A stretch of DNA of 43,007 nt from an uncultured bacterium (GTDB lineage Bacteria; Patescibacteriota; Minisyncoccia; Phycocordibacterales; UBA5272): assembly GCA_903834855.1 (NCBI GenBank), contig CAILKS010000022.1:1-43007 (forward strand), in the 5' to 3' direction. Positions within the stretch are counted from its first letter, which is position 1. Every line of letters starts with the position of its first letter. The notes under the pieces were generated by a model, which made no database searches, was not told the origin of the DNA, and saw only the letters and a program-made list of their open reading frames with translations. Positions 1 through 7,899 of the stretch are shown here, one piece after another. The position numbers and the translations under genes were made by a program.

Positions 1-1086
1 AGTGCCACTAGCGCCTTGAGACCCATCTCTACCATCTCTACCTGCTGGACCAGCTACTGTAATGTATTTGGTTATGTAGATAGGCGGAGTTTCCAGTTTC
101 AAGTTTCCAGTTTGCAGTGGGGAGTTGGAAGGTGCGGGTGTATTTTCTGCTATCTGTACAGTAGTTACTGGTATTTCCTTTGTGATCACAGGAGAAGGAG
201 GAGTTACTGTTGGAGTGGATGGATTATTTGAAGCTATAAAGTCAGAAGCAATTAAATCATAATTACAGCGACTACTATCTATTTTTATAGAAAATGCTGA
301 TAACCCACAATATAAATTAAGTGATAACCTATCAAGAATTGGAAGGTTATTTTTCGTCGCCACACTTACTGATGCTGCTGTAGTGAAAGCGCCGAGAACC
401 ATGCCTTTATCATTATTAATTTCCTTTGCAGATAAAGCATACAGAGGAAGTATGTTTGCATTCGCAACTCTTAGGGATGGATAAGTCAAACCCCTTTCTT
501 TATTTGCAAATATTGGATGTAAAGTTTCAGATAAAGAAAAGCTTTTTATTGGGAAAATACCAGAAGTTAAAGAAGAAAGCTTATAGTTTTTATAAGAAAA
601 TAATTTTAATTTATTACCAATAATAGAAACCTCTCTAGGGTTACCATTTAACAAAACGAATCTTTGATTATAATTATAAAAAACTAATTTAGATAATAGT
701 AAGTTTGTTTCAGAAGCCACCTCCCCTAAATTACTTAAAAAACTAATGCTACTTTTATTAAATTTTTGAGAAGCTTTAAAAAATTGTAAAGTTAGAGAAT
801 GATCATCTAAAACAAAAATATCGTTAGTTTTTACTAATGATATTTCTTCTGGCAAATGCTGGGTCACATTTTTAAAATAAGAAACAACCGCTGGAGCGCG
901 AAATTTATTAAAAGTAAAAATATTACTAATCTGGGAAATTTCAGATAAAAGTGAGAAAGAATTATTAGAATTAAAATCTCTATCCATGTCAAGATAGAGG
1001 GCATAAACTTTATTTGTTGCGAGAGACAGAAAAACCGTAGTTAATACAAAAATCAAGAGGAGGTTTTTACGAACAAAAATTAACAT
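1..1086 (-). CDS. Secreted protein with collagen-like repeat (3' part beyond window)
   Basis: Open frame of 362 codons read by hand on the minus strand, without a stop, running off the left edge. It begins with a clear signal peptide: MLIFVRKN, then a hydrophobic run of about 18 residues ending in NKVYA. The middle 250 residues are a low-similarity, Ser/Asn/Leu-rich exported domain that I do not recognise. A Pro/Thr-rich linker follows (around residues 305-340). The visible end is collagen-like: G-PA, G-RD, G-RD, G-SQ, G-AS, G-T. Such Gly-X-Y stalks in bacteria usually connect surface or fibre domains, so a surface adhesin or fibre is a reasonable guess. The linker DNA at 88-117 is a 7-nt-period repeat. 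A TATAGT hexamer lies 6 nt before the ATG. The gene is incomplete only because the window ends. Confidence 0.8.
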   Translation of the reverse strand, partial: MLIFVRKNLLLIFVLTTVFLSLATNKVYALYLDMDRDFNSNNSFSLLSEISQISNIFTFNKFRAPAVVSYFKNVTQHLPEEISLVKTNDIFVLDDHSLTLQFFKASQKFNKSSISFLSNLGEVASETNLLLSKLVFYNYNQRFVLLNGNPREVSIIGNKLKLFSYKNYKLSSLTSGIFPIKSFSLSETLHPIFANKERGLTYPSLRVANANILPLYALSAKEINNDKGMVLGAFTTAASVSVATKNNLPILDRLSLNLYCGLSAFSIKIDSSRCNYDLIASDFIASNNPSTPTVTPPSPVITKEIPVTTVQIAENTPAPSNSPLQTGNLKLETPPIYITKYITVAGPAGRDGRDGSQGASGT

Positions 1087-1092
1087 GAATTT

Positions 1093-1098
1093 ACTATA
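1093..1098 (-). promoter_or_regulatory. -10 hexamer of the collagen-like gene, leaderless spacing
   Basis: TATAGT on the minus strand, separated by exactly 6 nt from the ATG at 1086. With the usual 6-7 nt from -10 to +1, transcription would start on or next to the start codon. No Shine-Dalgarno sequence is present. Confidence 0.5.
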
Positions 1099-1362
1099 AA
1101 TTAAGTATAGTTTAAATACTGTAAAAGTATAGTAAAAACTGTTGATATTTTGTGGATAAAGGACACTCAAAAAATCTTTATTATATAAAGCTAAAATAAG
1201 AAATTTGTTAAATAAAAATACTCTAAAATTTTTAAAAAATATATCATCACTTTTAGAACAAAAAAGGAGGTTAAAAAATAGATAAAAAAATCACTAAAAA
1301 CAGGTATTTTTTACCCTATTTTTTAAAAGCAATAAAAAAGATTGTTTTACTAATAAAAAAGA

Positions 1363-2001
1363 CTACTTTATGTTTTTCCTAATAGACAAAATACCTTTTA
1401 AATATGACATTCTATGATACTTGGTTATTCCTAATTTTTTTATAGCAATTATATGGTTTTTTGTTCCATAACCAACATTATTCTCAAAACCGTAACCTTT
1501 ACAGGTATTTGCCAGCTTTTTCATATACTTATCTCTGGTTATTTTAGCTATTATTGAGGCTAAAGCTATCTCAACGTAGTTCTCATCCCCCTTTATGTGT
1601 GTTGATTGATTTAAATTATCTATTTTTACCTTAAGTCCCCCATCTAAATTAATTTTTATATGATTTATATCGATTCCTTTTTCTTTTAATTTGTTTAAAC
1701 AAGAAATTATACACGAATGTATCGAATTATTAACCCCATATTTATCTACATGTTCTGCACTTCGGCTAGATACCCCATAATCTATATTATTAATCTTTCT
1801 GTTTTTCCTAATAATTAAATATATGTTGTTACGTATAGCTAAACTAAGCTTCTTGGAATCCCTAATAGAACCATCAAAATACTCTCTTTTTGCACTTATT
1901 GAGTCTTTTAAGTAGACGGCACAGACGGTTACAGGGCCAGCAAGTGGCCCTCTACCAACCTCGTCGATTCCGATTACAGCTGTTGGTAAATACTTTATCA
2001 T
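1363..2001 (-). CDS. rnhB: Ribonuclease HII
   Basis: Cleaves the RNA strand of RNA-DNA hybrids and starts removal of misincorporated ribonucleotides. The 212-residue protein has the family motifs in order: GIDEVGRGPLAGP at residues 11-23 with the catalytic Asp-Glu pair, DSKKLS near 48, ASIIAKITRD near 148, and a C-terminal GYGTKNH segment typical of RNase HII. Length is normal for the family (about 190-220). The start is set by an extended -10 (TGC-TATATACT) whose TATACT ends 6 nt before the ATG, with no Shine-Dalgarno sequence. It is the gene downstream of the repeat-filled divergent region at 2.0-2.3 kb. Confidence 0.96.
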   Translation of the reverse strand: MIKYLPTAVIGIDEVGRGPLAGPVTVCAVYLKDSISAKREYFDGSIRDSKKLSLAIRNNIYLIIRKNRKINNIDYGVSSRSAEHVDKYGVNNSIHSCIISCLNKLKEKGIDINHIKINLDGGLKVKIDNLNQSTHIKGDENYVEIALASIIAKITRDKYMKKLANTCKGYGFENNVGYGTKNHIIAIKKLGITKYHRMSYLKGILSIRKNIK

Positions 2002-2007
2002 TCACTT

Positions 2008-2013
2008 AGTATA
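2008..2013 (-). promoter_or_regulatory. -10 hexamer of rnhB, leaderless spacing
   Basis: TATACT on the minus strand, part of an extended TGC-TATATACT, with 6 nt between it and the ATG at 2001. No ribosome binding site fits in the gap, so translation probably begins at the transcript's first base. Confidence 0.6.
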
Positions 2014-2044
2014 TAGCAATAAGTATGATACTTAACCCCTATTT

Positions 2045-2246
2045 AAAAAATTATCAATTTTCAATTTTCAATTATCAAAAGATACAAATAAGCTACTTAA
2101 GCCAAAATTATCAATTTTCAATTATCAATTATCAAAAGATACAAATAAGCTACTTAAGCCAAAATTATCAATTATCAAAAGAAATACAAAGTATAATTGT
2201 GTTTATGAATTTATTTGGAAATTGGAAATTGATAATTGAAAATTGT
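2045..2246. repeat. Heptameric array with a 58-bp tandem unit
   Basis: Two and a half copies of a unit of about 58 bp. Each unit consists of 7-nt steps (AATTATC, AATTTTC, AATTATC) followed by the spacer AGATACAAATAAGCTACTT. Beyond 2205 the array continues in reverse complement (GGAAATTGGAAATTGATAA and onward), so the whole stretch can fold back on itself. The open frame across it is only translated repeat. It ends about 40 bp before the four-helix-bundle gene. Confidence 0.85.
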
Positions 2247-2286
2247 TAAGAATGTTATTACATAATATACTTAGTCTTATAATCAA

Positions 2287-2646
2287 ATGACTGAAGAACG
2301 TATATATAACCTAGAGAAAAGAACTTTGGCTTTTGGGCAGAATATTGTAGCTCTCTGTAAGGGCTTTAAGAGTGAGCCTCTTACTAGACCAATGCTTATA
2401 CAAATAATAAGGTCTGGAACTAGTATCGGGGCTAATTATGTCGAATCTACTGGTGCAAGCTCAAAAAAGGACTTTGCTCACAAGATTTTTATTTGCAAAA
2501 AAGAAGCCCAAGAAACCAAATATTGGCTTGCTATTATAGGCTCCACCTTTGAAGAGCAAAACATCCAAGTAAAAAATCTTCAAAAAGAGTGCCAAGAACT
2601 AGTCCTCATTTTCAATAAAATTGCTAGTTCCTCACGTGCAGAATAG
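2287..2646 (+). CDS. Four-helix bundle protein (23S rRNA intervening-sequence family)
   Basis: The 119-residue protein resembles the four-helix-bundle family found in intervening sequences of 23S rRNA genes and, as a relative, in the accessory protein of diversity-generating retroelements. Signature segments are LEKRTLAFGQNIVALCKG (residues 9-26), the RSGTSIGANYVES turn (near 44-56), and a KKDFAHKIFICKKEAQETKYWL helix (near 60-81). All-helical composition and length match the family. Its molecular job is unknown; a nucleic-acid-binding role is assumed from the family. It is a solitary gene here, not in an rRNA, and heptameric arrays of the TTGAAAATTGATAA theme lie on both sides. A TATAAT lies 3 nt before the ATG and a TATACT 15 nt before it, so the exact transcript start is unclear. 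Confidence 0.88.
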   Translation: MTEERIYNLEKRTLAFGQNIVALCKGFKSEPLTRPMLIQIIRSGTSIGANYVESTGASSKKDFAHKIFICKKEAQETKYWLAIIGSTFEEQNIQVKNLQKECQELVLIFNKIASSSRAE

Positions 2647-2667
2647 GCAATTTTATTGTGATATTTG

Positions 2668-2704
2668 TTTGAAAATTGATAATTGAAAATTGAAAATTAT
2701 TTTA
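2668..2704 (+). repeat. Heptameric repeat array right of the four-helix-bundle gene
   Basis: Run of TTGAAAA, TTGATAA, TTGAAAA and TTGAAAA steps followed by TTATTTTATCATT. It has the same theme and orientation as the right part of the array at 2205-2246, so the gene at 2287 lies between two arrays. It ends just before the dnaE promoter. Confidence 0.8.
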
Positions 2705-2716
2705 TCATTAATATGA

Positions 2717-2722
2717 TAAAAT
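2717..2722 (+). promoter_or_regulatory. -10 hexamer of dnaE, leaderless spacing
   Basis: TAAAAT preceded by TGA (extended -10), with AGACCC as the 6-nt gap to the ATG at 2729. No Shine-Dalgarno sequence. Confidence 0.55.
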
Positions 2723-2728
2723 AGACCC

Positions 2729-5700
2729 ATGTTCATCCATCTCCGTAATCATACCCACTACTCCCTGCTCAAGGCCCTGCCAAAGGTGAAGGAACTTATT
2801 TCTGCTGCTAAAAATAATAAAATGGGATATGTTGCCATAACAGATTACAGTAACATGTACGGTACTATTGAATTTTTTTCAAAGTGTAAAAAGGAAAAAA
2901 TAAAACCAATAATTGGAGTTGAGTTCTCTCTTATTTTTAACGAAAGAACTTTCCAAACAATATTGATCGCTCGGACCTTAGAGGGGTACAAAAATTTAAT
3001 GAGAATAGTCTCGATTGTAAACGTAGATAATCCACTTAATCCAACCCTTAAAGAAGAGACTCTTGTAACTTACAAAAACGGCTTAACAGTTCTCTCTGGT
3101 GGTGTTAGTGGTGACATTAGTAATCTACTTGTAATAAATGAAAAAGATGCCGACTCACGACTTCTATTTTATAAAGAACATTTTGGTGATAATTTTTATC
3201 TAGAAATAAATCCACAAACTGGTATGGACCGTGGTGTTGAAATGCGCGATAAGACTATAGAGTATGCAAGAAAAACAAACACTCCCCTGGTGGCCACATT
3301 CAATACTCACTATATACATGATGCTGATAAAGCAGCTCATAAAACTCTTTACATGGTTCATGGAGATTTACATTCATCTGATGAATACAATCATCTGTTT
3401 CAAAAAGATTCATTTGCCTTTGTAGATACAGACACTGCTAAAAAAATATTTGCAGATACCCCTGACGCAATTTCAAATACTGTAAAAATTGCAGAAAGCT
3501 GCGAACTGGAAATCCCTCTTGGCGACTGGGTGTTTCCAAATATTGAACACAAGAAAAGTTACAATGAGGACTTAAGAGATCTAGCATACGAGGGTTTAGA
3601 AATTAGAAAAATGGAGTTAACTGATATTGTAAAAACTCGATTAGAGTATGAATTAAAAGTTATTGCAGATAAGGGTTATTCCCCTTATTTTTTGGTAGTT
3701 TATGACCTTTTACGATTTTCTCGAGAGAACGACATCCTCACAAACATTAGAGGTTCTGTTGCTGGTTCTTTGGTGACTTATCTTCTTAGAATTACAAAAT
3801 GCGATCCACTCGCATATAAACTTCCGTTTGAAAGATTCCTAAATCCTGAGAGACCTTCGGCACCGGACATCGATATGGATTATGCAGATACTCGTCGTGA
3901 TGAAGTTATTGATTATGCTCGTCGTAAATATGGAATAGATAATGTAGCTCAGATAGGAACATTCGGAACAATGATGGCACGTGGTGCTGTGAAAGATGTA
4001 GCTCGTGCAATGAAATATCCATACGTTGTTGGTGACCGTATTAGTAAATTAATTCCAATGCCAAAACAAGGATTCCCTGTGACTATAAAAGGTGCTCTAG
4101 AAGACATCCCAGAGCTTAAAGAATTGTATGACACAGACCGTGAGGTGCAAATAATTTTAGACATGGCACAAAAAGTTGAAGGATGTGCCAGACACATTTC
4201 CGTCCACGCTGCGGGAACAGTTATATCCCCTGCTCCACTTTGGGAATGGACACCTATACAAAAAGATCCAAAAGGTGGAAAAATAATTACTCAGTACGAT
4301 ATGTACACAATTGAAGATGCTGGACTGCTAAAGTTTGATTTTCTAGGAATTAGAAACTTAACCATATTGGGAGATGCGATTAAAATTGCAAAAGAAAATT
4401 ATAACATTGATGTAGATATAGAGGAGGTATCATTATCAGATGCAAAAACTTTTGAAATGTTATCTCGTGGCGAGACTATGGGATTATTCCAATTAAATGG
4501 TTCTGGTATGACAAGATTTTTGAAAGAACTAAAACCTAACGCTATCTTTGACATTAATGCCATGGTGGCCTTATATCGTCCTGGACCGCTAGAAATGATT
4601 CCTGAATACATAAGACGTAAACATGATCCATCACTCATCTCTTATCTTGACCCAAGACTAGAACAAATACTAGACCAATCTTTTGGAGTTATCGTCTACC
4701 AAGATGATGTTATGCTTATAGCCATTCATTTGGCTGGATATTCTTGGCTTGAGGCAGATAAATTACGTAAAGCTATGGGTAAAAAAATACCCGCAGAAAT
4801 GCAAGCGCAAAAAGAAAAACTATTAGCTGGATTCGTAGAGCATGGGCTGTCTGTAAAAAAGGGACAGAAGCTTTGGGAATTAATTGAGCCGTTTGCTGCA
4901 TATGGTTTTAACAAATGTTTAACTGGAGATACAAAAATTGCATCTGCAGAGACTGGCGAGATTCTAACAATAAGAGAAATATATTCCAATAATTTAAAAC
5001 CTAAATTATTAAGTTTGGGGAATGATGGCCTGCTTCAAAATAAAAAAATTACTGCAGTACTTGAAAATGGTATAAAAAATATTTATGAATTAAAAACTAG
5101 ATCTGGAAGAATAATTAGAGCAACGGGTAATCACCCTCTATTAACATTTAGTAAATGGAAAAATCTTGATGAAATTAAATCTGGTGAACGTATAGCCGTA
5201 CCCCGTAATTTATCGAGTCTAATCGGTAATGTAAAAGAAAAAGAAAAAGCTGCAATACTGGGATATTTAATATCAGAAGGTAATCTCTGCCACCCACATG
5301 GTATTTATTTCTATTCAACACAAGAAAATGAAATAAAAGATTTTATAAAAAATTGTAATAATTTCGAAAATTTTAAATATACATTAGATAAGAGTAAAGC
5401 TGCTACTTCTGTTTATTGTGGCCAAATAGACCAGAAAAAAGGAAATAATCTAAATAAGTGGGTTGAAAAACTAGGTCTAAAAAACAAAAAAGCTACAGAA
5501 AAAAATGTCCCCGATTGTGTCTTCAAATGGGACAAGGAAACTCTTTCTATTTTTATAGGAAAACTTTGGCAAGGTGATGGTTGTATCAGTATAAAAAATG
5601 AACAGGTATTTTATGCTACGAGTTCAAAAGTTCTAGCATATGACGTACAACATTTACTTTTAAGGTTTAGTATTTTATCTACAATTCATGAAAAGAAATT

Positions 5701-7225
5701 TAAATATAGAGGAGGAATAAAAATCGGATTTACTGTAGTAATTTCTCATAGAGAAAACTTACGTAAATTTAAAAGTACTATCGGTATGTATTTAATCGGT
5801 AAGAAAAAAGAAGATTTGAAAAAATTGCTCACGTTAACTGAAAATACTTTAGATATCTCTGCGAGAGGAACTAAGAATATTATACCAGCGGAAGTAATGA
5901 TACATATACGAAGGATAATGTTAGAAAAAAATGTCTCTGTTAAAAAAATATCTAAAGATACTGCTCTTTCGGAGAGATTATTCTCATATGATAAAAAGAA
6001 GACTGGCTATCAAAGAGCTGTAATAGAAAAGCTAGGAAAGTATTTAAAATCAAAGGAAATTTTACAAATCGCTAATAGTGATATTTATTGGGATGAGGTT
6101 GTTTCTATAAAAAAATCTGGTAAAGAAATGACTTATGACTTAACTATTCCACCTCATCATAACTTTGTTGCAAATGATATTATTGTTCACAATTCGCATG
6201 CTGCAAGCTATGGAAGAGTGGCGTACCAGACCGCTTATATGAAGGCAAACTTCCCTGTTGCATATATGACAGCAATCATGACTAACGAATCTGGTGATGT
6301 AGAGAAAATTGCTGAAATTGTTTCTGAATGTAAAAGAATGAATATAAAAGTTTTACCACCAAATGTAAATACTAGTGCAGGAGGGTTCTCCATCGTTCAA
6401 GAAGGAACAGAGAACGATGAATTTTCAATTTCTAATTTTCAATTTTCAAAAAATACAGAGACAAATGCAAACACAGATGCGGATGCGATTAGTAATAATA
6501 CAAGTAATGAAGAAATACTTTTCGGTTTGTATACAATTAAAAATCTTGGAGTCGATATATCAGATGCAATAATTGAAGAAAGAAACAAAAATGGAAAATA
6601 TAAATCTTTCGAAGATTTTATACTTCGTGTTACTCATAAAAATTTAAATAAAAAATCTCTAGAGGCATTAACTAAATGCGGAGCACTTGATGATTTAGTA
6701 GAACGTGGGGAAGTTTTAGCAAACTTAGAAAGTATTTTAGAATTTCATAAACATGTTGTAAAAGATAATGTGATGCAAGATAGTTTATTTGGAGGAATGG
6801 AGACTTCTTCTTTTGTTATGAAAAAAGCTCCCCCTGTTTCTCAAGAACAAAAACTTTCTTGGGAAAAAGATTTGCTTGGACTTTTCGTTTCTGGTTTTCC
6901 TCTTGACCCTTGGAAAGAAAAACTTGAAGCTCGAGGAATAGACATAACTAAAGTTCACCACGATACTCCTGATGGTAAAGAAGTTTCTCTGGGAGTCATA
7001 ATTGAAAATATAAAAATAACTATCACAAAAAAAGGTGACCAGATGGCTCTCGTCAAATTACGTGATTATAAAGGAACTATAGAAGTTGCTGTTTTTCCAG
7101 AAACTTACAAGAAATATAAATCACTACTTATAATAGATGTGCCACTTGTTGTTAGGGGGAAAGTATCGACTAGAAATGGTGAGAAGACTATAGCAATAGA
7201 TGAGGTTCGTAATTTACGACAGTAA
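2729..7225 (+). CDS. dnaE: DNA polymerase III alpha subunit, interrupted by an intein
   Basis: Replicative polymerase of 1498 codons; removing the 426-residue intein leaves about 1072 residues, normal for DnaE. Order: PHP domain (roughly 1-240), C-family polymerase core with RGSVAGS and the catalytic acidic motif PDIDMDYAD at 379-387, intein 730-1155, then SHAASYGR continuing the extein, helix-hairpin-helix region, and an OB fold near the C-terminus (SLGVIIENIKITITKKG). The PHP metal site looks degraded: the family's HxH start reads R-N-H, a conserved Asp reads Lys (SLLKA), and TDHGN reads TDYSN, so PHP exonuclease activity is doubtful. At residues 1231-1260 there is an extra Asn/Ser/Thr-rich segment encoded partly by heptameric repeats. 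No epsilon-type exonuclease domain is visible. Confidence 0.97.
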   Translation: MFIHLRNHTHYSLLKALPKVKELISAAKNNKMGYVAITDYSNMYGTIEFFSKCKKEKIKPIIGVEFSLIFNERTFQTILIARTLEGYKNLMRIVSIVNVDNPLNPTLKEETLVTYKNGLTVLSGGVSGDISNLLVINEKDADSRLLFYKEHFGDNFYLEINPQTGMDRGVEMRDKTIEYARKTNTPLVATFNTHYIHDADKAAHKTLYMVHGDLHSSDEYNHLFQKDSFAFVDTDTAKKIFADTPDAISNTVKIAESCELEIPLGDWVFPNIEHKKSYNEDLRDLAYEGLEIRKMELTDIVKTRLEYELKVIADKGYSPYFLVVYDLLRFSRENDILTNIRGSVAGSLVTYLLRITKCDPLAYKLPFERFLNPERPSAPDIDMDYADTRRDEVIDYARRKYGIDNVAQIGTFGTMMARGAVKDVARAMKYPYVVGDRISKLIPMPKQGFPVTIKGALEDIPELKELYDTDREVQIILDMAQKVEGCARHISVHAAGTVISPAPLWEWTPIQKDPKGGKIITQYDMYTIEDAGLLKFDFLGIRNLTILGDAIKIAKENYNIDVDIEEVSLSDAKTFEMLSRGETMGLFQLNGSGMTRFLKELKPNAIFDINAMVALYRPGPLEMIPEYIRRKHDPSLISYLDPRLEQILDQSFGVIVYQDDVMLIAIHLAGYSWLEADKLRKAMGKKIPAEMQAQKEKLLAGFVEHGLSVKKGQKLWELIEPFAAYGFNKCLTGDTKIASAETGEILTIREIYSNNLKPKLLSLGNDGLLQNKKITAVLENGIKNIYELKTRSGRIIRATGNHPLLTFSKWKNLDEIKSGERIAVPRNLSSLIGNVKEKEKAAILGYLISEGNLCHPHGIYFYSTQENEIKDFIKNCNNFENFKYTLDKSKAATSVYCGQIDQKKGNNLNKWVEKLGLKNKKATEKNVPDCVFKWDKETLSIFIGKLWQGDGCISIKNEQVFYATSSKVLAYDVQHLLLRFSILSTIHEKKFKYRGGIKIGFTVVISHRENLRKFKSTIGMYLIGKKKEDLKKLLTLTENTLDISARGTKNIIPAEVMIHIRRIMLEKNVSVKKISKDTALSERLFSYDKKKTGYQRAVIEKLGKYLKSKEILQIANSDIYWDEVVSIKKSGKEMTYDLTIPPHHNFVANDIIVHNSHAASYGRVAYQTAYMKANFPVAYMTAIMTNESGDVEKIAEIVSECKRMNIKVLPPNVNTSAGGFSIVQEGTENDEFSISNFQFSKNTETNANTDADAISNNTSNEEILFGLYTIKNLGVDISDAIIEERNKNGKYKSFEDFILRVTHKNLNKKSLEALTKCGALDDLVERGEVLANLESILEFHKHVVKDNVMQDSLFGGMETSSFVMKKAPPVSQEQKLSWEKDLLGLFVSGFPLDPWKEKLEARGIDITKVHHDTPDGKEVSLGVIIENIKITITKKGDQMALVKLRDYKGTIEVAVFPETYKKYKSLLIIDVPLVVRGKVSTRNGEKTIAIDEVRNLRQ
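4916..6193 (+). other. Intein with LAGLIDADG homing endonuclease inside DnaE
   Basis: Codons 730-1155 of dnaE. The first residue is Cys (CLTGDTKI, block A), block B is ATGNHPLLTF, and the end is THDL-like then PHHNFVANDIIVHN with the final His-Asn followed by Ser as the +1 extein residue, a canonical class 1 splicing arrangement. It interrupts the strongly conserved polymerase motif GFNK/SHAA. Between the splicing blocks are two LAGLIDADG-like helices, ILGYLISEGN and FIGKLWQGDG, each keeping its acidic residue, so the endonuclease may still be active. A helix-turn-helix-like segment (SVKKISKDTALSERLF) follows and may help bind the target. Mobility is inferred from these motifs, not shown. Confidence 0.95.
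6421..6448 (+). repeat. Heptameric repeats inside the dnaE reading frame
   Basis: Four consecutive 7-nt steps (ATTTTCA, ATTTCTA, ATTTTCA, ATTTTCA) within dnaE, encoding FSISNFQFS. They are of the same theme as the intergenic arrays. The following 60 nt are also of low complexity (Asn/Thr/Asp/Ala). The frame stays open. Confidence 0.8.
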
Positions 7226-7500
7226 ATTAGGGACTTCGTCTTAATTTTCAAGTATCAATTTTCAATTTTCAAGTAGATACAATCAGGGAACCAAAATTTC
7301 CAATTATCAATTTTCAATTTTAAAGTAAACATAATACGGAAACATGCATTTTTTGAAAATTTATAATTCTCTTGTTATTTATCGTATTTTTATTGCGTTT
7401 TTTGAAAATTGATAAACAAAATTATTTTGGTATTTCCTGTATTTTTTGAAAATTGAAAATTGGAAATTGAAAATTATTTTATTATCTACCAACAACCCAA
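7226..7500. repeat. Inverted heptameric arrays between dnaE and secG
   Basis: The 325-bp gap after dnaE holds steps of TTTTCAA/TATCAAT type at 7240-7275 and 7296-7325, then the reverse-complement theme (TTGAAAA, TTGATAA, TTGGAAA) at 7353-7365, 7402-7416 and 7445-7478. The two halves are mutually complementary and could form a long imperfect hairpin. No open frame of note is present. Confidence 0.8.
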
Positions 7501-7514
7501 CTAATATAAGACTA

Positions 7515-7544
7515 TTTACACAAACACACCCACTGTGATATAAT
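7515..7544 (+). promoter_or_regulatory. Promoter of secG, leaderless spacing
   Basis: TTTACA, 18-bp spacer, TATAAT, then ACCCCC (6 nt) and the ATG at 7551. No Shine-Dalgarno sequence fits. Confidence 0.65.
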
Positions 7545-7550
7545 ACCCCC

Positions 7551-7778
7551 ATGGTTCAAATGCTATCTATTGTGCAAATCGCTCTAGCTATTCTCCTTAC
7601 AGCCCTCATCCTTGTTCAGCGTGCAAACACAGACGCTTCTGGGGCTCTTGGGGCAGATGGAGGAAGTACTGCAACGCTTAAAAAACGTGGGGGGGAATTA
7701 ATGCTTCACCGATTAACTGTTACTACGGCTGTTTTATTTGCATTAACTCTTGCAATTCCACTGATTCTATCTCGTTAA
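7551..7778 (+). CDS. secG: Preprotein translocase subunit SecG
   Basis: Small subunit of the SecYEG protein-export channel in the cytoplasmic membrane. The 75 residues form two membrane helices (about 4-22 and 53-73) joined by a loop with the family pattern LILVQR, then a Gly/Ala-rich segment ASGALGADGGST and a Lys/Arg-Gly turn. Length and layout match SecG, which is usually 70-110 residues. It has its own promoter and precedes an exported substrate-binding protein. Confidence 0.93.
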   Translation: MVQMLSIVQIALAILLTALILVQRANTDASGALGADGGSTATLKKRGGELMLHRLTVTTAVLFALTLAIPLILSR

Positions 7779-7784
7779 GCAAGC

Positions 7785-7893
7785 ACACCAGATAGTCGAA
7801 AGTCCATAAAGTCAAAAGTTTATAAAGAAATTGCATAATGCGAATTCAGTATCAACTTTTTACTTTATGAACTTTACAAACTTGATGAACTAA
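7785..7893. repeat. Heptameric inverted repeat, AAGTTTATAAAG theme
   Basis: Steps such as AAAGTCC, ATAAAGT and CAAAAGT are followed by their complement (ACTTTTTACTTTATGAACTT) closer to the next gene. The same theme recurs at 16184-16215 and 23016-23032. Confidence 0.6.
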
Positions 7894-7899
7894 TCATGT

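Noticed and set aside
16..231. 71-codon plus-strand frame
   Set aside because: Antisense to the collagen-like gene, whose minus-strand frame has a signal peptide and Gly-X-Y triplets; no ribosome binding site.
1258..1275. Strong Shine-Dalgarno sequence AAAGGAGGT on the plus strand
   Set aside because: No start codon with a frame of any length follows; it lies in AT-rich noncoding DNA.
2025..2249. 74-codon frame over the tandem array
   Set aside because: It is translated 7-nt repeat (NYQFSIINYQKIQISYLSQ-like); no promoter or Shine-Dalgarno sequence.
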